A DNA stretch of 64,000 nucleotides from Prorocentrum cordatum (GCA_963575745.1 CAUYUJ010001325.1:330945-394944), one strand, 5' to 3'. Numbered from the stretch's first letter, positions 31,500 to 42,479 are shown. The notes: generated by a model not told the origin, from the letters alone. Numbers and translations: made by a program.

Positions 31500-32560
31500 T
31501 TGGTGGCTTCTCAACGCGTGCGCAGCCGCCAAGACCGCGGCCATCAAGTCGGCGCCGTTCTCCTGAACGAGGAAGAGGTGTCCAGGCTGTCCAAGGTGGT
31601 ATCCTCCGCCATCCACGAGGAGTTCATTGCGTCAGTCCAGCACAAGTGTTTCGAACGGCGACCACCCAAGGGCGCCCGAAAAGTCATGGACTCCAGGCGC
31701 GTTTGCAAGTGAGAGCACCGGGCGGGCCCCGACGGAAAGTTTGCGCGGATCACCCAGCGCCGCGCGGCCTTCAGGGGCGCCCTCGAGGCTTCCGCGGGGA
31801 CCGCCGCGGGGACAGCCATGCGCGCCTCGCAGCGCATGCTGTCCACAAGGGTGGCGCGCCGCCCAGACTTGGCCCACGTCGCCGCGGACGTCTAGAATGC
31901 ATTCCTGCAGCGCACGGCGCTTGCCGAGCTGCGGGAACAAGGCGACGCACCGCGCGACGTGAACTTCGCCCTGCCGCCCGGCAGAGCAGCCACCCTCCGG
32001 CAGGCGCCCGGCTACGAGTCCGAGGGCCGAACGCCTGCGCTGCATCGAGCCGGGCGCGGGGTGCAAGGACGCGCCCCGAGCCTTTTCCATGAAACTCGCC
32101 TGGGCCACGCGCCGGGCCTGCCGGGTGGGGCGTGGAGCTCGAGGTCAAGCGCGCGGCGCCCAGCATCTGTGTAGCTGGCGACGCAGAGCTTGCGACCACG
32201 TTGCCCAAACTCGTCGGCGATCTGAAGATCGCTGGGAATTAGGAGCACGTCGACGAGCTGAGCGGCCACGTCGAGAGCGCCCTCGGCACGATGAAGGGGG
32301 GCTCCGACGATTTCACCGACTGTGGCGTTCACCAACACCGCGGCGCCGACGGCGGCGCGATGCTCGGCCAGGCCGAGCGCATCGACGCCCTGATACCGAT
32401 CAGGCACGTCGACGCGGTGAAAGCGAAGGCCGAAGAGCCCGCGGGAGGTCAATTACCCCACCTCTTCTTCTATTTGCTGGGAGCAGCTGCTTGCGCCTTG
32501 CTCGCCCAGCGACGCGCCGCGTCGTGCATCGGCGCTTCCGCGAGCCAATGACAAGCTGCT
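31500..32560 (+). pseudogene. Cop1 reverse transcriptase (RVT_2 type)
   Basis: FERRPPKGARKVMDSRRV is the N-terminal RT segment (family: ..RNVMDSRWVLKWK). The frame continues past TGA at 31710-31712 to AHVAADV(stop)NAFLQ, the copia motif A (D-V-x-x-A-F-L-x-G) with its D at 31887-31889 and TAG at 31893-31895. APRDVNFALPPGRAATLRQA PGYES follows. After a frameshift, CIEPGAGCKDAPRAFSMKLA WATR is intact. Motif C, normally (Y/H)VDD, is LVGD at 32210-32221, with TAG at 32240-32242. DFTDCGVHQHR, ERIDALIPIRHVDAVKAKAE and HLFFYLLGAAACALLAQ complete the thumb region. Catalytically dead. Confidence 0.85.
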
Positions 32561-33196
32561 CGCGCCGCGCGCCATGCAGCTCAGTTGCGTGGCCCTCGCC
32601 GCGCAGACGATCAAGGCGCGCCTTCAGGGGGGGGGCGGGGCGTTGCTCGGGGGGCGCCGTTTACGCGCGCCTCGGCACGTGTCGCAATGCCGGCAAGGAG
32701 GTCCGCCACGTACTCGACGCCGTGAGCCGCCCGCACGAACCTGCGCGTCGGTTTTCATTATGCCCCAAGCTGCTCGCAGCACGCGGCGCAGCCGATGGGT
32801 TGCAGGTCATGCTTTCAGCGTTCCACGAGACGATCCGGGGCCCAGTCTCGGCCGAGGAGATCAGGAAGCGGAAAGGAGGACGGGATGTTTGTCTCTGCGG
32901 CCGTCGCCTCGGACATTGCGCGCTCGCCCCTAGAGCGCAGCATGGTAGACGATCAGCGGTGGCACCCTGACCAGATCCGCACCGAGCAGATCACCGATCC
33001 GCTTTGGTGCGACACGCGTAGCATGAGAGCCGATCCCACGATGAAGGGGGGCATCGGCTGGGAGCCGATCTTGGGCGCGATGCGCTGGGAACTCAGGCGC
33101 GACCGCGCCGCGGCCAGACTGCGCGAGGAGACCGCGCCCAGTTCCCGCCTCGGCGACATCAGGACAAATGAGGAGAACGCATCGCTGACTGGATGA
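32561..33196 (+). pseudogene. Cop1 RNase H and polyprotein C-terminus
   Basis: The C-terminal signature of copia RNase H, W-x-D-T-R-x-M-x-A-D-x-x-T-K-G, is seen as WCDTRSMRADPTMKG at 33005-33049, followed by GIGWEPILGAMRWELR. Cop2 has the diverged partner HTEDARADPMTKGSMGRELI near 53502-53561. Upstream RNase H motifs are scattered over frames (for example TRRVVHRRFREPMTSCSRR). The open frame ends at TGA 33194-33196, a plausible polyprotein end. Confidence 0.7.
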
Positions 33197-33939
33197 ACCG
33201 CCAGAAGATTCACTGCACCCTTACCGCGGCATTGGCCGGTATTTCTCGGTCCGCCGACTCAGCTGCCACTTTTCGGTGCGCAGAATCCGCTGTCACTTTT
33301 CGGCTGCCGAACGTAAAGTCGGCCGTCGCGCGTCGCGAACTGCACTCGCGAATGCGACATGGGGAGAGGCAAAGACAGCCGCATGGCGCGATCTGCATTC
33401 GCGAATGCGACGCGACGCAACAGGACACATGGGTTAACGCCCTCATAAGGCGATCTACGTGCACCTTATGCGGGCGGGTGAGTCGCGCAATGAGAGGATG
33501 CGTCCATGAATTGCGTTCGTGGGGCAGCACATTTTCGGCGCGCAGCGCGTTCATCATTTTTACTGCGCCTCTCCAGTTCTCTGCTCTCCTCGTTCCTCTT
33601 GCATTTGTTTGAGAGGGGCCTGGTCAGTAGAAGGCCCCTGTCAGGACTGGCCACCTATTGCGGGGTGCGTCAGCCTGCTTCGGGTCGCTCTAGGAGCTTT
33701 GCCTGGAGTAGTAGTCGCTCCTTCCTCGCGCGCTGTGCAACTTGTTTCTTGGGGTTTCCACCTTGGGGGCCAACGTGCCTTTGAGCGACGCGAAGTCCAG
33801 CAACACCCTGAGCGTGCCGAAATCATGGCTGGCCATCCCGCTCTAACTGTTTCTGAGGCCTCGTTGGTTGCGGCACGGCTTGCGCGCTGTAGCCGACGGG
33901 GCACAGGCAAACTTGCTTGAACACCGGACTCGAACGGTA
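33197..33939 (+). other. Cop1 3' untranslated part
   Basis: Two direct copies of ACTTTTCGG(T/C)(G/T)(C/T)CGA-like text at 33268-33310. CTTGAACACCGGACTCGAAC GGTAG at 33916-33940 recurs as CTTGAGCACCAGACTCGAAT GGTAG just before the Cop2 3' LTR, so it is a conserved element at the place where a polypurine tract would lie. It is not purine-rich. Confidence 0.45.
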
Positions 33940-34125
33940 GCCTCTGTTACTCTGCGGTCCGCTCCTCTTTCTTGTCTTAATTTTCCCTCTGCCTGCCTGG
34001 CATTCATTATCTGGGCCGGATGCCGTTCGGCTCAAGCCTGGCCAGGCGCCGTGCCCGCATTAGACGCACATTACATGTAGTCGCGTCCGTTCAGGACAAA
34101 AACGTCCGTTTACCCAATTCTCGTA
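33940..34125 (+). repeat. Cop1 3' LTR (approximate ends)
   Basis: GGGCCGGATGCCGTTCGGCT CAAGCCTGGCCAGGCGCCGT onward matches the 5' LTR. The U3 part (33940-34010) is poorly conserved. The spliced-leader-like segment is 34016-34036. Confidence 0.65.
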
Positions 34126-34460
34126 TGGGTTCTGATTTTGCAACTCTTTGCTCTGCTTGGCCCCAGAAAGTGTCGGAAAAGGGTTTTGGGTTCCAGCCTC
34201 GACCGCGGCCGTTCTCCGATCGATTTGCGGGGATAAGGTCAGGTAGACCCGGGCGGTTCGATGAACTTCGATGCGAACCGCGTTGGATCCAGGCCTACCC
34301 AACAATGTCCAAGCACACTTGGGCAACTCGTGGAGCATCCAGCGCGAGCCGAGGGGCGGCAGAGCTCGTGAATCCTTCCGCGAGAGCACGGGCCACCGCG
34401 GCGGCAGGCGCATGGACGTCGGCGGCGGTCGTCGGCGGACGGATGGCCACGGCGACGGAA
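34126..34460. other. Unassigned spacer
   Basis: No coding, repeat or structural signal noticed. Confidence 0.35.
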
Positions 34461-34560
34461 GGCCACGTCGGACGGCGACGGGCGGCCATCAGCGGCCGTG
34501 GCGACGGGCGGCAACGACGGACAGACGGCGACGGCCGACGGACGGACGGCGACGACCGAC

Positions 34561-34597
<37 letters not shown>

Positions 34598-34648
34598 ACG
34601 AGAACGACGACGATGACGACGACGACGACGACGACGAACACGAAGACG

Positions 34649-34680
<32 letters not shown>

Positions 34681-34765
34681 AACCACGACCACAACCACTA
34701 CCACGGCCACGACCCGGCCACGACCACGGCCACGACCACGACCACGACCGCGATTAGGGGAACGA
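34461..34765. repeat. GACGGC/GACGAC/CACGAC microsatellite
   Basis: GACGGACGGCGACGG units give way to GACGACGACGAC and then CACGACCACGACCAC. The Asp/His-rich frames are artefacts. Confidence 0.9.
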
Positions 34766-34928
34766 GCAAATAAATAAACATGAAACTCGGAGGTCCGTTC
34801 GGATTTCTCGGATCGGCGCTGGGGCCGCCTGGCGGCGCCGCCCTTGGCGCGCTCCGCGCGGCAGGGACGGGGGTCCAGCGCGGATCCAAGAAATCTGCGC
34901 GGACCTCCGAGTTTCTATGTTTATACCG
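34766..34928. repeat. Family E foldback element, copy E1
   Basis: Arms of about 50 bases: AAACATGAAACTCGGAGGTC CG..GATTTCTCGGATC..GGCGCTGG on the left and the inverse of TATAAACATAGAAACTCGGA GGTCCGCG..GATTTCTTGGATCCGCGCTGG on the right. A diverged second copy lies at 59076-59222. No coding capacity and no visible target duplication. Confidence 0.75.
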
Positions 34929-36005
34929 TTTTTCCTCAACGACCACGACGACGACCGACGGCGACGACGGATGGCGACCGACCAGCGCCGACTTCGCCAC
35001 CCGGCGGCCGGCGGCGGCCAGCGCTCGGCTGCGGGCTTGGCCGCCCACGCGCCCCGAGGACTGCATGCTGGAGTGGCATTTCGCGCTCCACTCGCTGCCC
35101 GCCGACACGCCCTGGCCTCGGGAGATGGAGAGCCGGTCGGGTATTGCGTCATCGGGGGGCGATACAACCTGACATTGGCGTCTTCATTTTGTCGAGTCGA
35201 GCCGGGCGTTTTCGTCCATTTTCGGGCCCCGAGACCCTCCCAGGTCGATCCAGTTCGAAAGAATCCCAGAAACATGGGGTCCAGAGCTCCTGTCGTGAGC
35301 TTGCGCGATGTTCCAATTCCTTACGCGCCGTCGGTTCTCAGGAAAGGGTGAGTCGAAGAAAGCCGCACCTGTCGTGCACTTCAGGGGCCCTGAAGGAGCC
35401 CCCTGTGGCCCGAAGGGGGCACGAAGGGTGCACGTGTGTTTGCCCCCCGTGTATCATACCCCACCTCCAGTAAGCAGCGCCCAGGCCCTACACCGCGGGC
35501 GAGCCGCGCGGGGGGCGCGCGCGCGCGATCGAGAGGGGTGCCGGGCGGCAGGCGGCGCCGAGTGGAGACGACGCCCCCAGCGACGGCGGTGGGCGGGGGT
35601 CGGGGGCAACGTCGAGTGGGAATGGGGCAAAAGCGGCCCGGCTCGCATCCTGGCAGTTTGGTCCGTGATCCTCTTCCTCCCCCCTCCCCCTCCCCCCCTC
35701 GAATCTGGCGCATCTGCTGCCGCGGGCACGCGTCGGCCGCGCTGTCGCCTCGGTGGCCTGGCCACCCAGGAGCCCAAGGATGGGCGCGGGGCGGGGGGGG
35801 GGGCCGCTGTGTTGTCGGAAGCCGTGCAGGCCCGGGCGTGGCTCTCGTCGACTGCGCCTCGTCGACTGGCGCTCCCGCGGCCTGCCGGGATCGTCCTGAG
35901 GCCAGGGGTGCTGTGGGAGGGAAGCCGTGCGAAGAGGCGCCCTGCCTGCAGCGTGGCGCGAGAGCCAGGGGGCGGAGGGTCAAGGGTCAGGAGGGAAAAA
36001 AAAAC
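34929..36005. other. Unassigned GC-rich DNA
   Basis: No supported gene. 35660-35705 is a pyrimidine tract (CCTCCCCCCTCCCCCTCC). Confidence 0.35.
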
Positions 36006-36155
36006 ACAGACACAATTAATCGTCGATTCCCCAGAAAATATGCGAAAATATGGGAAGTGGGGGGGAAGACAAAAACCCAGAAAATATGGAACAAAAATAG
36101 GGAATATTTTTATTTGTGTGTATTTATTTGTGTGTCCCGGGGCCCCTTTAAAGGG
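36006..36155. repeat. Family C A/T-rich element, copy C2
   Basis: ACAGACACAATTAATCGTCG to TATTTGTGTGTCCCGGGGCC CCTTTAAAGGG, collinear with C1 at 17258-17411. CCCTTTAAAGGG at its right edge is a perfect palindrome. Confidence 0.75.
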
Positions 36156-36551
36156 CACAGTGCAAACCCATGCCAAGGAACACCCTGCTTGCCTCCGGGG
36201 TGCCCCGGGTTTCTTGGGCTTCGATGGTTCGGGTATGGGCAGCGTGACGTTCCCACACCAAAAGGCCACGGACGTCCTGGGGTCTCAGGGTTGGGTTTCT
36301 TGTGGATGGTTTCTTGTGGTCGAGCTCCTTCTTCAACTTCTCCCCCGCGACTTCAGCGACGACTGCGGGTGGCGGCGGAGGCCAAGACGGTGTCGAAACC
36401 GTCGTCGTTTCGAACGTTCTTGGTTGTTTCCAGACAGGCTCGCCGCCACGGCTTAGCGCGGCTTGGACAATTTAGCAGGACGGACCCCAGGAGGGGTCGG
36501 CCGGGGACCGATTCTGGGCGGAGTTCGCTTGGACGACGAGCGCTACGTCGA

Positions 36552-36583
<32 letters not shown>

Positions 36584-36800
36584 TTGCCACAGAAGGATGT
36601 TTGGGTTTGGGCCTCCGGGGCCTGGGGCAACGTTCGGAGGGCAACGTTCGGTCGGGGGACGACTCGTGTGCACCGTGCCGCGCTGACTTCCCCCGAGGAA
36701 GAGTGCGGTGCACAGGGTCTGTGCATCGGCGCCCTCCCTTTCAGTGTTCCCTGTTGCATTCGGGGCCTGCTGTTGTGCGGCAGATTGGGTCACAAAGTGC
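36156..36800. other. Unassigned, with (GAC)n
   Basis: 36553-36582 is a GACGACGAC run. The rest is not recognised. Confidence 0.4.
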
Positions 36801-37120
36801 ATGCTGTGCTCCGCTTCCATCCCCCTCGCCCCTTTTCCACCCCACTCCTCACCCTCTCCCTCCTCGCCCTATTTGTCCTGCCGGCCCTGTCCCTCCTTTC
36901 TCCTGCTCGTCCTCCTCCTTCTCGTCCTCTTATATTATCCTCCTCATCTTTTCTCCTCCTCGTCCTCCTGCTCCTGCTTTTCCTCCTCCGTTCTTCACCT
37001 CCTCCTCCTCCTCCTCCTTTTCCTCCTTCTCCTCCTTCTCTCCCCCCTTCGCACCCTCTGCATCCTCCCTTTCTTCTCCCCCTCTATTTTCTCCTCAAAC
37101 TGCTACCGCTCCTTGGAGCT
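36801..37120. repeat. Pyrimidine-rich CTCCTC tract
   Basis: Impure CCTCCTCCTTCTCC repeats on the + strand. Ser/Pro-rich frames are artefacts. Confidence 0.85.
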
Positions 37121-37479
37121 GTCCTGGAACGTCCGCCGACCAGAACTTCGAGGATGTCCCGCGTGGCACGCAGGTCCCCTCCGAGGTCTCAGCGGGCAGA
37201 TTCCGGTTCCTCGACTCCCGAACGTCGATCCTCCATCGTTCGATCTTCGAGCTGTCGATCCTCGATCATCGATTATTCGGCGCTCGAATATTCGAATCCT
37301 CGGACAACCGGTGGTTCGATCCTTCCTGCGACCCTCGAGCCTCCGAGGCCTCGGGCCCTCGCAAGCCCGCCCGAGGCCGTACCACGGCGGCTGCTACCAC
37401 GGGCAGCTGCACTTTCCGCCCGAGTACCCGCACGCGCCGCCCTCCATCGTCCCCCCGCCGCCCGCGGGGGTGGGGGGAG
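37121..37479. other. Unassigned; CGATCCTC and ATTCGAATC motifs
   Basis: 37220-37320 has short CGAT/TCGA-rich repeats (TCGATCCTCCATCGTTCGAT). No gene. Confidence 0.4.
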
Positions 37480-37805
37480 GCCCTCCTCCTCCTCCTCCTC
37501 CTCCTCCTCTCCTCCTCCTCCTCCTCCTCCCTCTCCCCTCCTCCCCTCTCCTCCCTCCTCCCTCCCTCCTCCTTCTCCCTCCTCCCTCCTCCTCCTTCTC
37601 CTCCTCTTCTTGCCTCTATTTCCTCCTCCTCCCTCTCTCTCCTCCCTCCTACCCTCCTCCTCCTCCTTCTCCTCCTCCTCCCTGGCTCCTCCTCCCTTTT
37701 CCCCCTCCCTCCCTCCGCCCTCCTCCCCCTCCCTCCCACCTCCTCGCCCTCCTCCTCCTCCTCCTCCTCACTCCCTCCTCCCTTCTCCCTCTCCTCCTCC
37801 TGCCA
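37480..37805. repeat. (CTC)n microsatellite
   Basis: CCTCCTCCTCCTCCTC with CCCTCC interruptions for about 320 bases. Homopurine on the other strand. Confidence 0.95.
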
Positions 37806-38029
37806 GTGCCTGAGGTGCATGGCGGGTGGGGGGGGGCCCCCTCCCCTCGGGGGGGGGGGTCGGTCCTGGAGGCGTCGGACGTGTACGTGCACCTCTGAGT
37901 CCCACTCCCCTCATAGGCCGTTCGAGGTCACTGCACATGCCCTGGCAGTGTTTTGTCTTTTTTCACTACGTGATGGCGAAAATCCTGGAAATCCTCCCCC
38001 CCCTCCTCCTCCTCCTCTTCCTCCTCCTT

Positions 38030-38072
38030 TTCTCCTTCATACTACTGATACTACTACTTACTACTTACTACT

Positions 38073-38139
<67 letters not shown>

Positions 38140-38141
38140 GA

Positions 38142-38184
<43 letters not shown>

Positions 38185-38215
38185 ACTACTATTACTACTA
38201 CGCCTACTACTACTA

Positions 38216-38251
<36 letters not shown>

Positions 38252-38309
38252 GACTACTACTACTACGAATACTAGTAGTAGTACTAGTAGTACTAGTACT
38301 AGTACTAGT

Positions 38310-38357
<48 letters not shown>

Positions 38358-38368
38358 GCTTACGACTA

Positions 38369-38399
<31 letters not shown>

Positions 38400-38510
38400 G
38401 ACGAAAACGACGACGACGACGACTACTACAACCTACTACTACTACGACTAGGACTACGACTGCGACTACTACGACTAGTACGACGACTACTACTACGACT
38501 ACTACGACTA

Positions 38511-38551
<41 letters not shown>

Positions 38552-38554
38552 TTG

Positions 38555-38588
<34 letters not shown>

Positions 38589-38660
38589 CATTAGTACTAG
38601 TACTACTACCACTTACTTTTCTACTACTACGACGACGACGACGACGACGACTGACGACTA

Positions 38661-38692
<32 letters not shown>

Positions 38693-38758
38693 GCGGACTA
38701 CTACGGCTACTACGACGACTACTATTACGACTACTATCGACTGACTACTACTATTTCT

Positions 38759-38790
<32 letters not shown>

Positions 38791-38914
38791 TACTAATACT
38801 AATTACTACTAGTACTAGTTATACTAGTACACTAGTACTAGTACTAGTACTAGTACTAGTACTAGTACTAGTAGTAGTAGTAGTAGTAGTACTAGGACTA
38901 GTACTACTACTACG

Positions 38915-38968
<54 letters not shown>

Positions 38969-38974
38969 GTTACG

Positions 38975-39007
<33 letters not shown>

Positions 39008-39080
39008 GCTGCTGTTGCTGCTGCTGCTGCTGTTGCTACTACTACTACGACGACTACGGCTACGACTACGGCTGCCTTGC
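38030..39080. repeat. (CTA)n-dominated microsatellite, 1 kb
   Basis: Mainly TACTACTAC, with CGACGACGA and GCTGCTGCT patches. At 38270-38320 and 38800-38900 the array becomes ACTAGTACTAGT, which is self-complementary, and between 38865 and 38892 the strand polarity flips to TAGTAGTAG before returning to ACTACTACT. No coding value. Confidence 0.95.
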
Positions 39081-39174
39081 GACTACATCGGCGCTGCCAA
39101 AGTTTTGACCCGTTTTGTGTTTTCAGCGAAACAACGCTTGAGCATCACATTGGTTATGAACACCACGACGGCCG

Positions 39175-39800
39175 TGAGCAAGTCCTGGGCGGAAGCGCCA
39201 TTTCGAAATCGAGGCAGAACGGTTTCGACTTCTATGTTTGAGGAAGTCCTGCGCGGGAGCGCCATTTCGAGTTCGAACGGAACAAATGCCGAACCTCATT
39301 TTGCAGGAAGTCCTTCGCGGGAGCGCCATTTCGAAATCGAGGCAGAAAGGTTTCGACTTCTATGTTTGAGGAAGTCCTGCGCGCGAGCGCCATTTCGACA
39401 TCGAAGCAGACAGGTTTCGAATTCTATTGTTGCGGAAGTCCTAGGCGGGAGCGCCATTTCGAAATCGAACCCGGAAGTTTCGAAATCGTTCGAAATCGTT
39501 TTTTCGAGGAGTTATCAAGGGAAATCGCCGTTTCGAAATGGCCACACCGTTCGGCATTTACAATTTCAAAAGCCCTGACCCGAAAACTCGAAAATGCAGT
39601 TTTCGCTTAGGACGTCCTCCCCAACACGAGCTCGACTGGATTTCGACACCCTCGGGCTCGATATCGAAATGTGGCTTTCGCCTAGGACTTCCCCAAAACG
39701 AGCTCGACTGGATTTCGAAACCCGCGGGCTCGATTTCGAAAGGGCGGTGCTTCCCGAGACTGGAGCGAAACCTGCTTGAACCGAACATTGTACTGGGGCC
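39175..39800. repeat. ~60 bp tandem repeat, about 8-9 units
   Basis: The unit is GGAAGTCCTGCGCGGGAGCG, CCATTTCGAAATCGAGGCAG, AAAGGTTTCGACTTCTATGT TTGA, with decaying units to 39800 (GGACTTCCCCAAAACGAGCT CGACTGGATTTCGAAACC). TTTCGAAA palindromes recur. It shares GAGGAAGTCC(T/C)(G/A)CGCG(G/A)GAGCGC with the ~700 bp repeat at 4.1-6.5 kb. Confidence 0.75.
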
Positions 39801-39854
39801 CCGTCGCCTAACGGGAGGCGTTGAATTTTGGCCGAAATCTCGTAGCGGCGAAGT

Positions 39855-39870
39855 ACCACTACTACTACTT

Positions 39871-39936
<66 letters not shown>

Positions 39937-40100
39937 CTACTCCTGCTCCTGCTCCTGCTCCTGCTCCTACTCCTACTACTCCTATTAGCTATGCTTCTAC
40001 TCCTCCTACTCCTCTTCCTCCTCCTCGCCCTCCTCGTTTGTCCTCCTCGTCGTCCTCCTCTTTCTCCTCCTCCTCCTCCTCCTCCTCCTCCTCCCTACTG
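39855..40100. repeat. (CTA)n then (CTC)n microsatellite
   Basis: TACTACTAC to about 39935, CTCCTGCTCCTGCTCC to 39970, then CTCCTC to about 40100. It ends 139 bases before the reverse-transcriptase fragment. Confidence 0.95.
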
Positions 40101-40238
40101 TCAGCTCACCCTCATGATACTGCGGAGGCAGAGGTCAAAACATATGAGAAGCTATGACATTCCAGCCAGGTCTCCAACCAAGCACGTTTACCAGACCGCT
40201 CAGCTTTGCCAAGAGCGGGATGCTAAGCCATTCGCGAT

Positions 40239-40706
40239 GTGGCCAACAATTTTCCACGTGCTACAGCGTCAAGCATCGATCGCACTCAACTTCGACAGTT
40301 TGGCTTGATATCTGACCCTGGCCTCGACGCCATGGCGGCGCTTTTTGAGGCTCGTGAACGCAGCGGCCTTCTGCCGCGACAGCTCTGTTTCACTGTCGTT
40401 CCGATGTTGGCCAAGCCCGGCCAAGGTCCTTGCTTCACCATTTTACATTCAGGGCTGCGCCGAGCGTGGCAGAGGCTACGGCGCCGTGGTCCTGCAGACC
40501 TGCATCGCTGTCTCTACGGCCCATACTCGGGAGCATGGGCTGGTAGAAGTGCTCTCGGCTTCTCGTGGCTCCAGGCGGCGTGCAGCGAGGCTGAGGTCAG
40601 CGAAGGCAGACATAACCTTCTACAGTGGATGGACTTGAGTAAGTTCTACGAAAAGATTCCCCTTGGTCTGCTCAGGGATCCTTCTCTCGCACGCGGAGAA
40701 GTATGA
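40239..40706 (+). pseudogene. Non-LTR retrotransposon reverse transcriptase fragment
   Basis: An open frame of 155 codons matching, from memory, the RT of LINE-like elements in dinoflagellates: IDRTQLRQFGLISDPGLDAM then LCFTVVPMLAKPG and LHSGLRRAWQRLRRRGPADL (the region preceding RT motif A), then EAEVSEGRHNLLQWMDLSKF YEKIPLGLL, where the D of W-M-D-L-S-K-F-Y-E is the motif A aspartate. The segment between is garbled (GPYSGAWAGRSALGFSWLQA against the family A-x-G-R-S-A-x-D-V-V-W-x-Q-A), suggesting small compensating indels. Motif C (F-x-D-D) and everything after are missing: the frame runs into a GGA-rich tract at 40690. Upstream ORF and endonuclease are also absent. A dead, doubly truncated piece. 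Confidence 0.75.
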
Positions 40707-41000
40707 GGAGGATGGAAACGGATGAGAGGGGGCGGGCGGGGTGCAGGAGTGAGGGAGGTAAAAGAACAGGAGGGAGGTGATGCAGAGATGGACGAGGACA
40801 GACAGGATGAAGATGATGATGGGAAGGGGCGGGGGGATGAGGATGAACAATCTGATTGTGATGAAGATGCGGGGGAGGAGGAGGTGGAGGACGAGGAGGA
40901 GGAGGAGAAATTGGAGGACGAACAATTGGAACAGGAGGACGATGTGGAGAAGGACGACGACGAGGGCGACGTCGATGGCGAGGAAGGCATCCTACACCTG
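40707..41000. repeat. Purine-rich GGAGGA/GATGAA tract
   Basis: GAGGAGGAGGTGGAGGACGA and related units begin at the break of the RT fragment. Glu/Asp-rich frames are artefacts. Confidence 0.8.
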
Positions 41001-41600
41001 ATTCTCTTCGTCCAGGTTTCACATCCTCCCGTTTCTCCCCATGCGCCCCCTTTTCCCTGTCCTGCCCCTTCCCCCCCTTCTCTCCTCGCTCATCCCCGCC
41101 TTGCCCTCCTCTGGGCGTTGGAGGTTCGAAGACAGTGGAGCGACGCATGAAAAAGGGGCGTCGTCCGCGCGGGCATTGGCGCGCGAGCTGCCCGCGCAGA
41201 GCCGCGCGTGAGCGCGCTCGTTTCCAGTCGTGCGTGCAGCGCGGGCGGGCCGTGCAGGCCAGCGCGCAAGTCGCCGTGCGCCGCGTCATCGCTCGCAGGA
41301 CCCGCCCAGCACCCCCGATCGCCCAGCAGCCCCGATCGCCCAGCACCCCCTCGACCCGCCGCTCCACTGCCAGACCGCCCATAGCACCCCCCTCGACCGT
41401 CGTCCCCCGGCGGGCCCGACGCCGCCCCAGGTCATGGTCACCCCCAGCGGCCGGCTGCACACGGGCCAGCGCCTCTGCCTCAGCATGACGGACTTCCACC
41501 CGGAGAGACCCCCCCGAGGGGGGCGGGGGGCCACTGGTCGTCGCGCAACGGGGCGGCGATGCGTTTGGGGGGGGGGAGGGGGCAGCGAGGGCCACAAAGA
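41001..41600. other. Unassigned GC-rich DNA
   Basis: CCGATCGCCCAGCA is repeated around 41318-41350. No gene is supported. Confidence 0.35.
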
Positions 41601-41604
41601 AGAT

Positions 41605-41690
41605 ACGGAGGAGGAGGAGGAGGAGGAGGAGGAGGAGGAGGTGGAGGAGGAGGAGGAGGAGGATCCAGGAGGAGGGGGAGGATAGGGAGG
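41605..41690. repeat. (GGA)n microsatellite
   Basis: GGAGGAGGAGG run with one GTGGAGG interruption. Confidence 0.95.
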
Positions 41691-41794
41691 AGGAGGACTT
41701 TCCGGGCCCGAGAGGTGCACTTTTCTGCCCTTCCCATTTGTCGTCCCCCCTGCCGAGCAGTGGCGAGGCGGCCTGGCTCGGGATTTAGTGGGCC

Positions 41795-41970
41795 CTGGAA
41801 ACGACGGCCGTTTTTTTTACCGGTTCCGTTTTGCCGTTTTTCTGCCAGTTCCGACGCCGTTTTTTTAATGATTCCGTCGCCGTTTTTTGACCGGTTCCGG
41901 TTCCGGTTCCAATCTTGGAGCCGTTTTTTTGTGCCGTTTCCGGTTGCCGTTTTTTTGCCGTTTCCATTTT
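41795..41970. repeat. CCGTTTTTTTGCCGGTTCCG array
   Basis: About ten short units combining GCCGTTTTTTT and CGGTTCCGGTTCC, 15-25 bases each. Confidence 0.7.
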
Positions 41971-42475
41971 CAAGGGACATTTTTGGGGAAACGGTGAAAA
42001 TCGGCCCTGCCGTTTCTGGGGCCCACAAAGGGCCCACTCGGGGGTGCTCTCAGAACGTCTCGTGGTTTGCGCGAGATGTTCTTGTCGGAAACTAGAACAT
42101 ATACATCACCAGTGGCGGGCACTTACTCAATCCCAGGACCCTTTTGAGGGTCGGGGACGACGTCGGGGTGGTGTAGAGTATACTTGTTTCTGCTTTTTCA
42201 CATGGGAAACAGCCAAAAATGTATACACCAGGATCCCTTATACACCAGGATCCGCTTTCCTGTGCAAAGTTCAGTGCCAGGCCGGACAACACGTTGGTGT
42301 ATAGAGCTCGACTCCTTATCTTGGAGCATTTCTGGCCGAAACCGTCGTGGTTTAGCACACTGGTTTTGCGTTCTGGGCACCTTGTGCGTGCGCGCAGCAG
42401 TATTCTCTTCCGGCGAGATGTCGTGGTAGGCCTACGAGATTTGTGGGGCGGTGGGCACCTGCCCACAACATGTTC
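41971..42475. other. Unassigned, with a 15 bp tandem duplication
   Basis: TATACACCAGGATCC occurs twice in tandem at 42220-42254. GCATTTCTGGCCGAAACCGT lies further on. No gene. Confidence 0.4.
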
Positions 42476-42479
42476 CCTC

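Larger units (their letters stand above)
22692..34125 (+). mobile_element. Cop1: decayed Ty1/copia LTR retrotransposon
   Basis: An 11.4 kb element bounded by short direct terminal repeats. Domain order is that of Ty1/copia (integrase before reverse transcriptase): Gag-like region, methyltransferase-like block, HHCC zinc finger and integrase, reverse transcriptase, RNase H. Every domain is broken by frameshifts and stops, so it is inactive. A second element at 47185-54325 is collinear with it. Outer boundaries are approximate (within about 15 bases) because the terminal repeats have diverged and no target duplication is visible. Assignment to a dinoflagellate copia lineage rests on polyprotein phrases such as GCKDAPRAFSMKLA and LRKLHFRWWHA. 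Confidence 0.85.

Noticed and set aside
31710-32242. In-frame TGA and TAG codons in the RT as evidence for a reassigned code
   Set aside because: Frameshifts and lost catalytic residues accompany them, so ordinary decay explains them. Nuclear dinoflagellate genes use the standard code.
36463-38451. Plus-strand open frame of 662 codons ending in Leu/Thr/Tyr runs
   Set aside because: It is a translation of CTC and CTA microsatellites. Overlapping frames are equally open.
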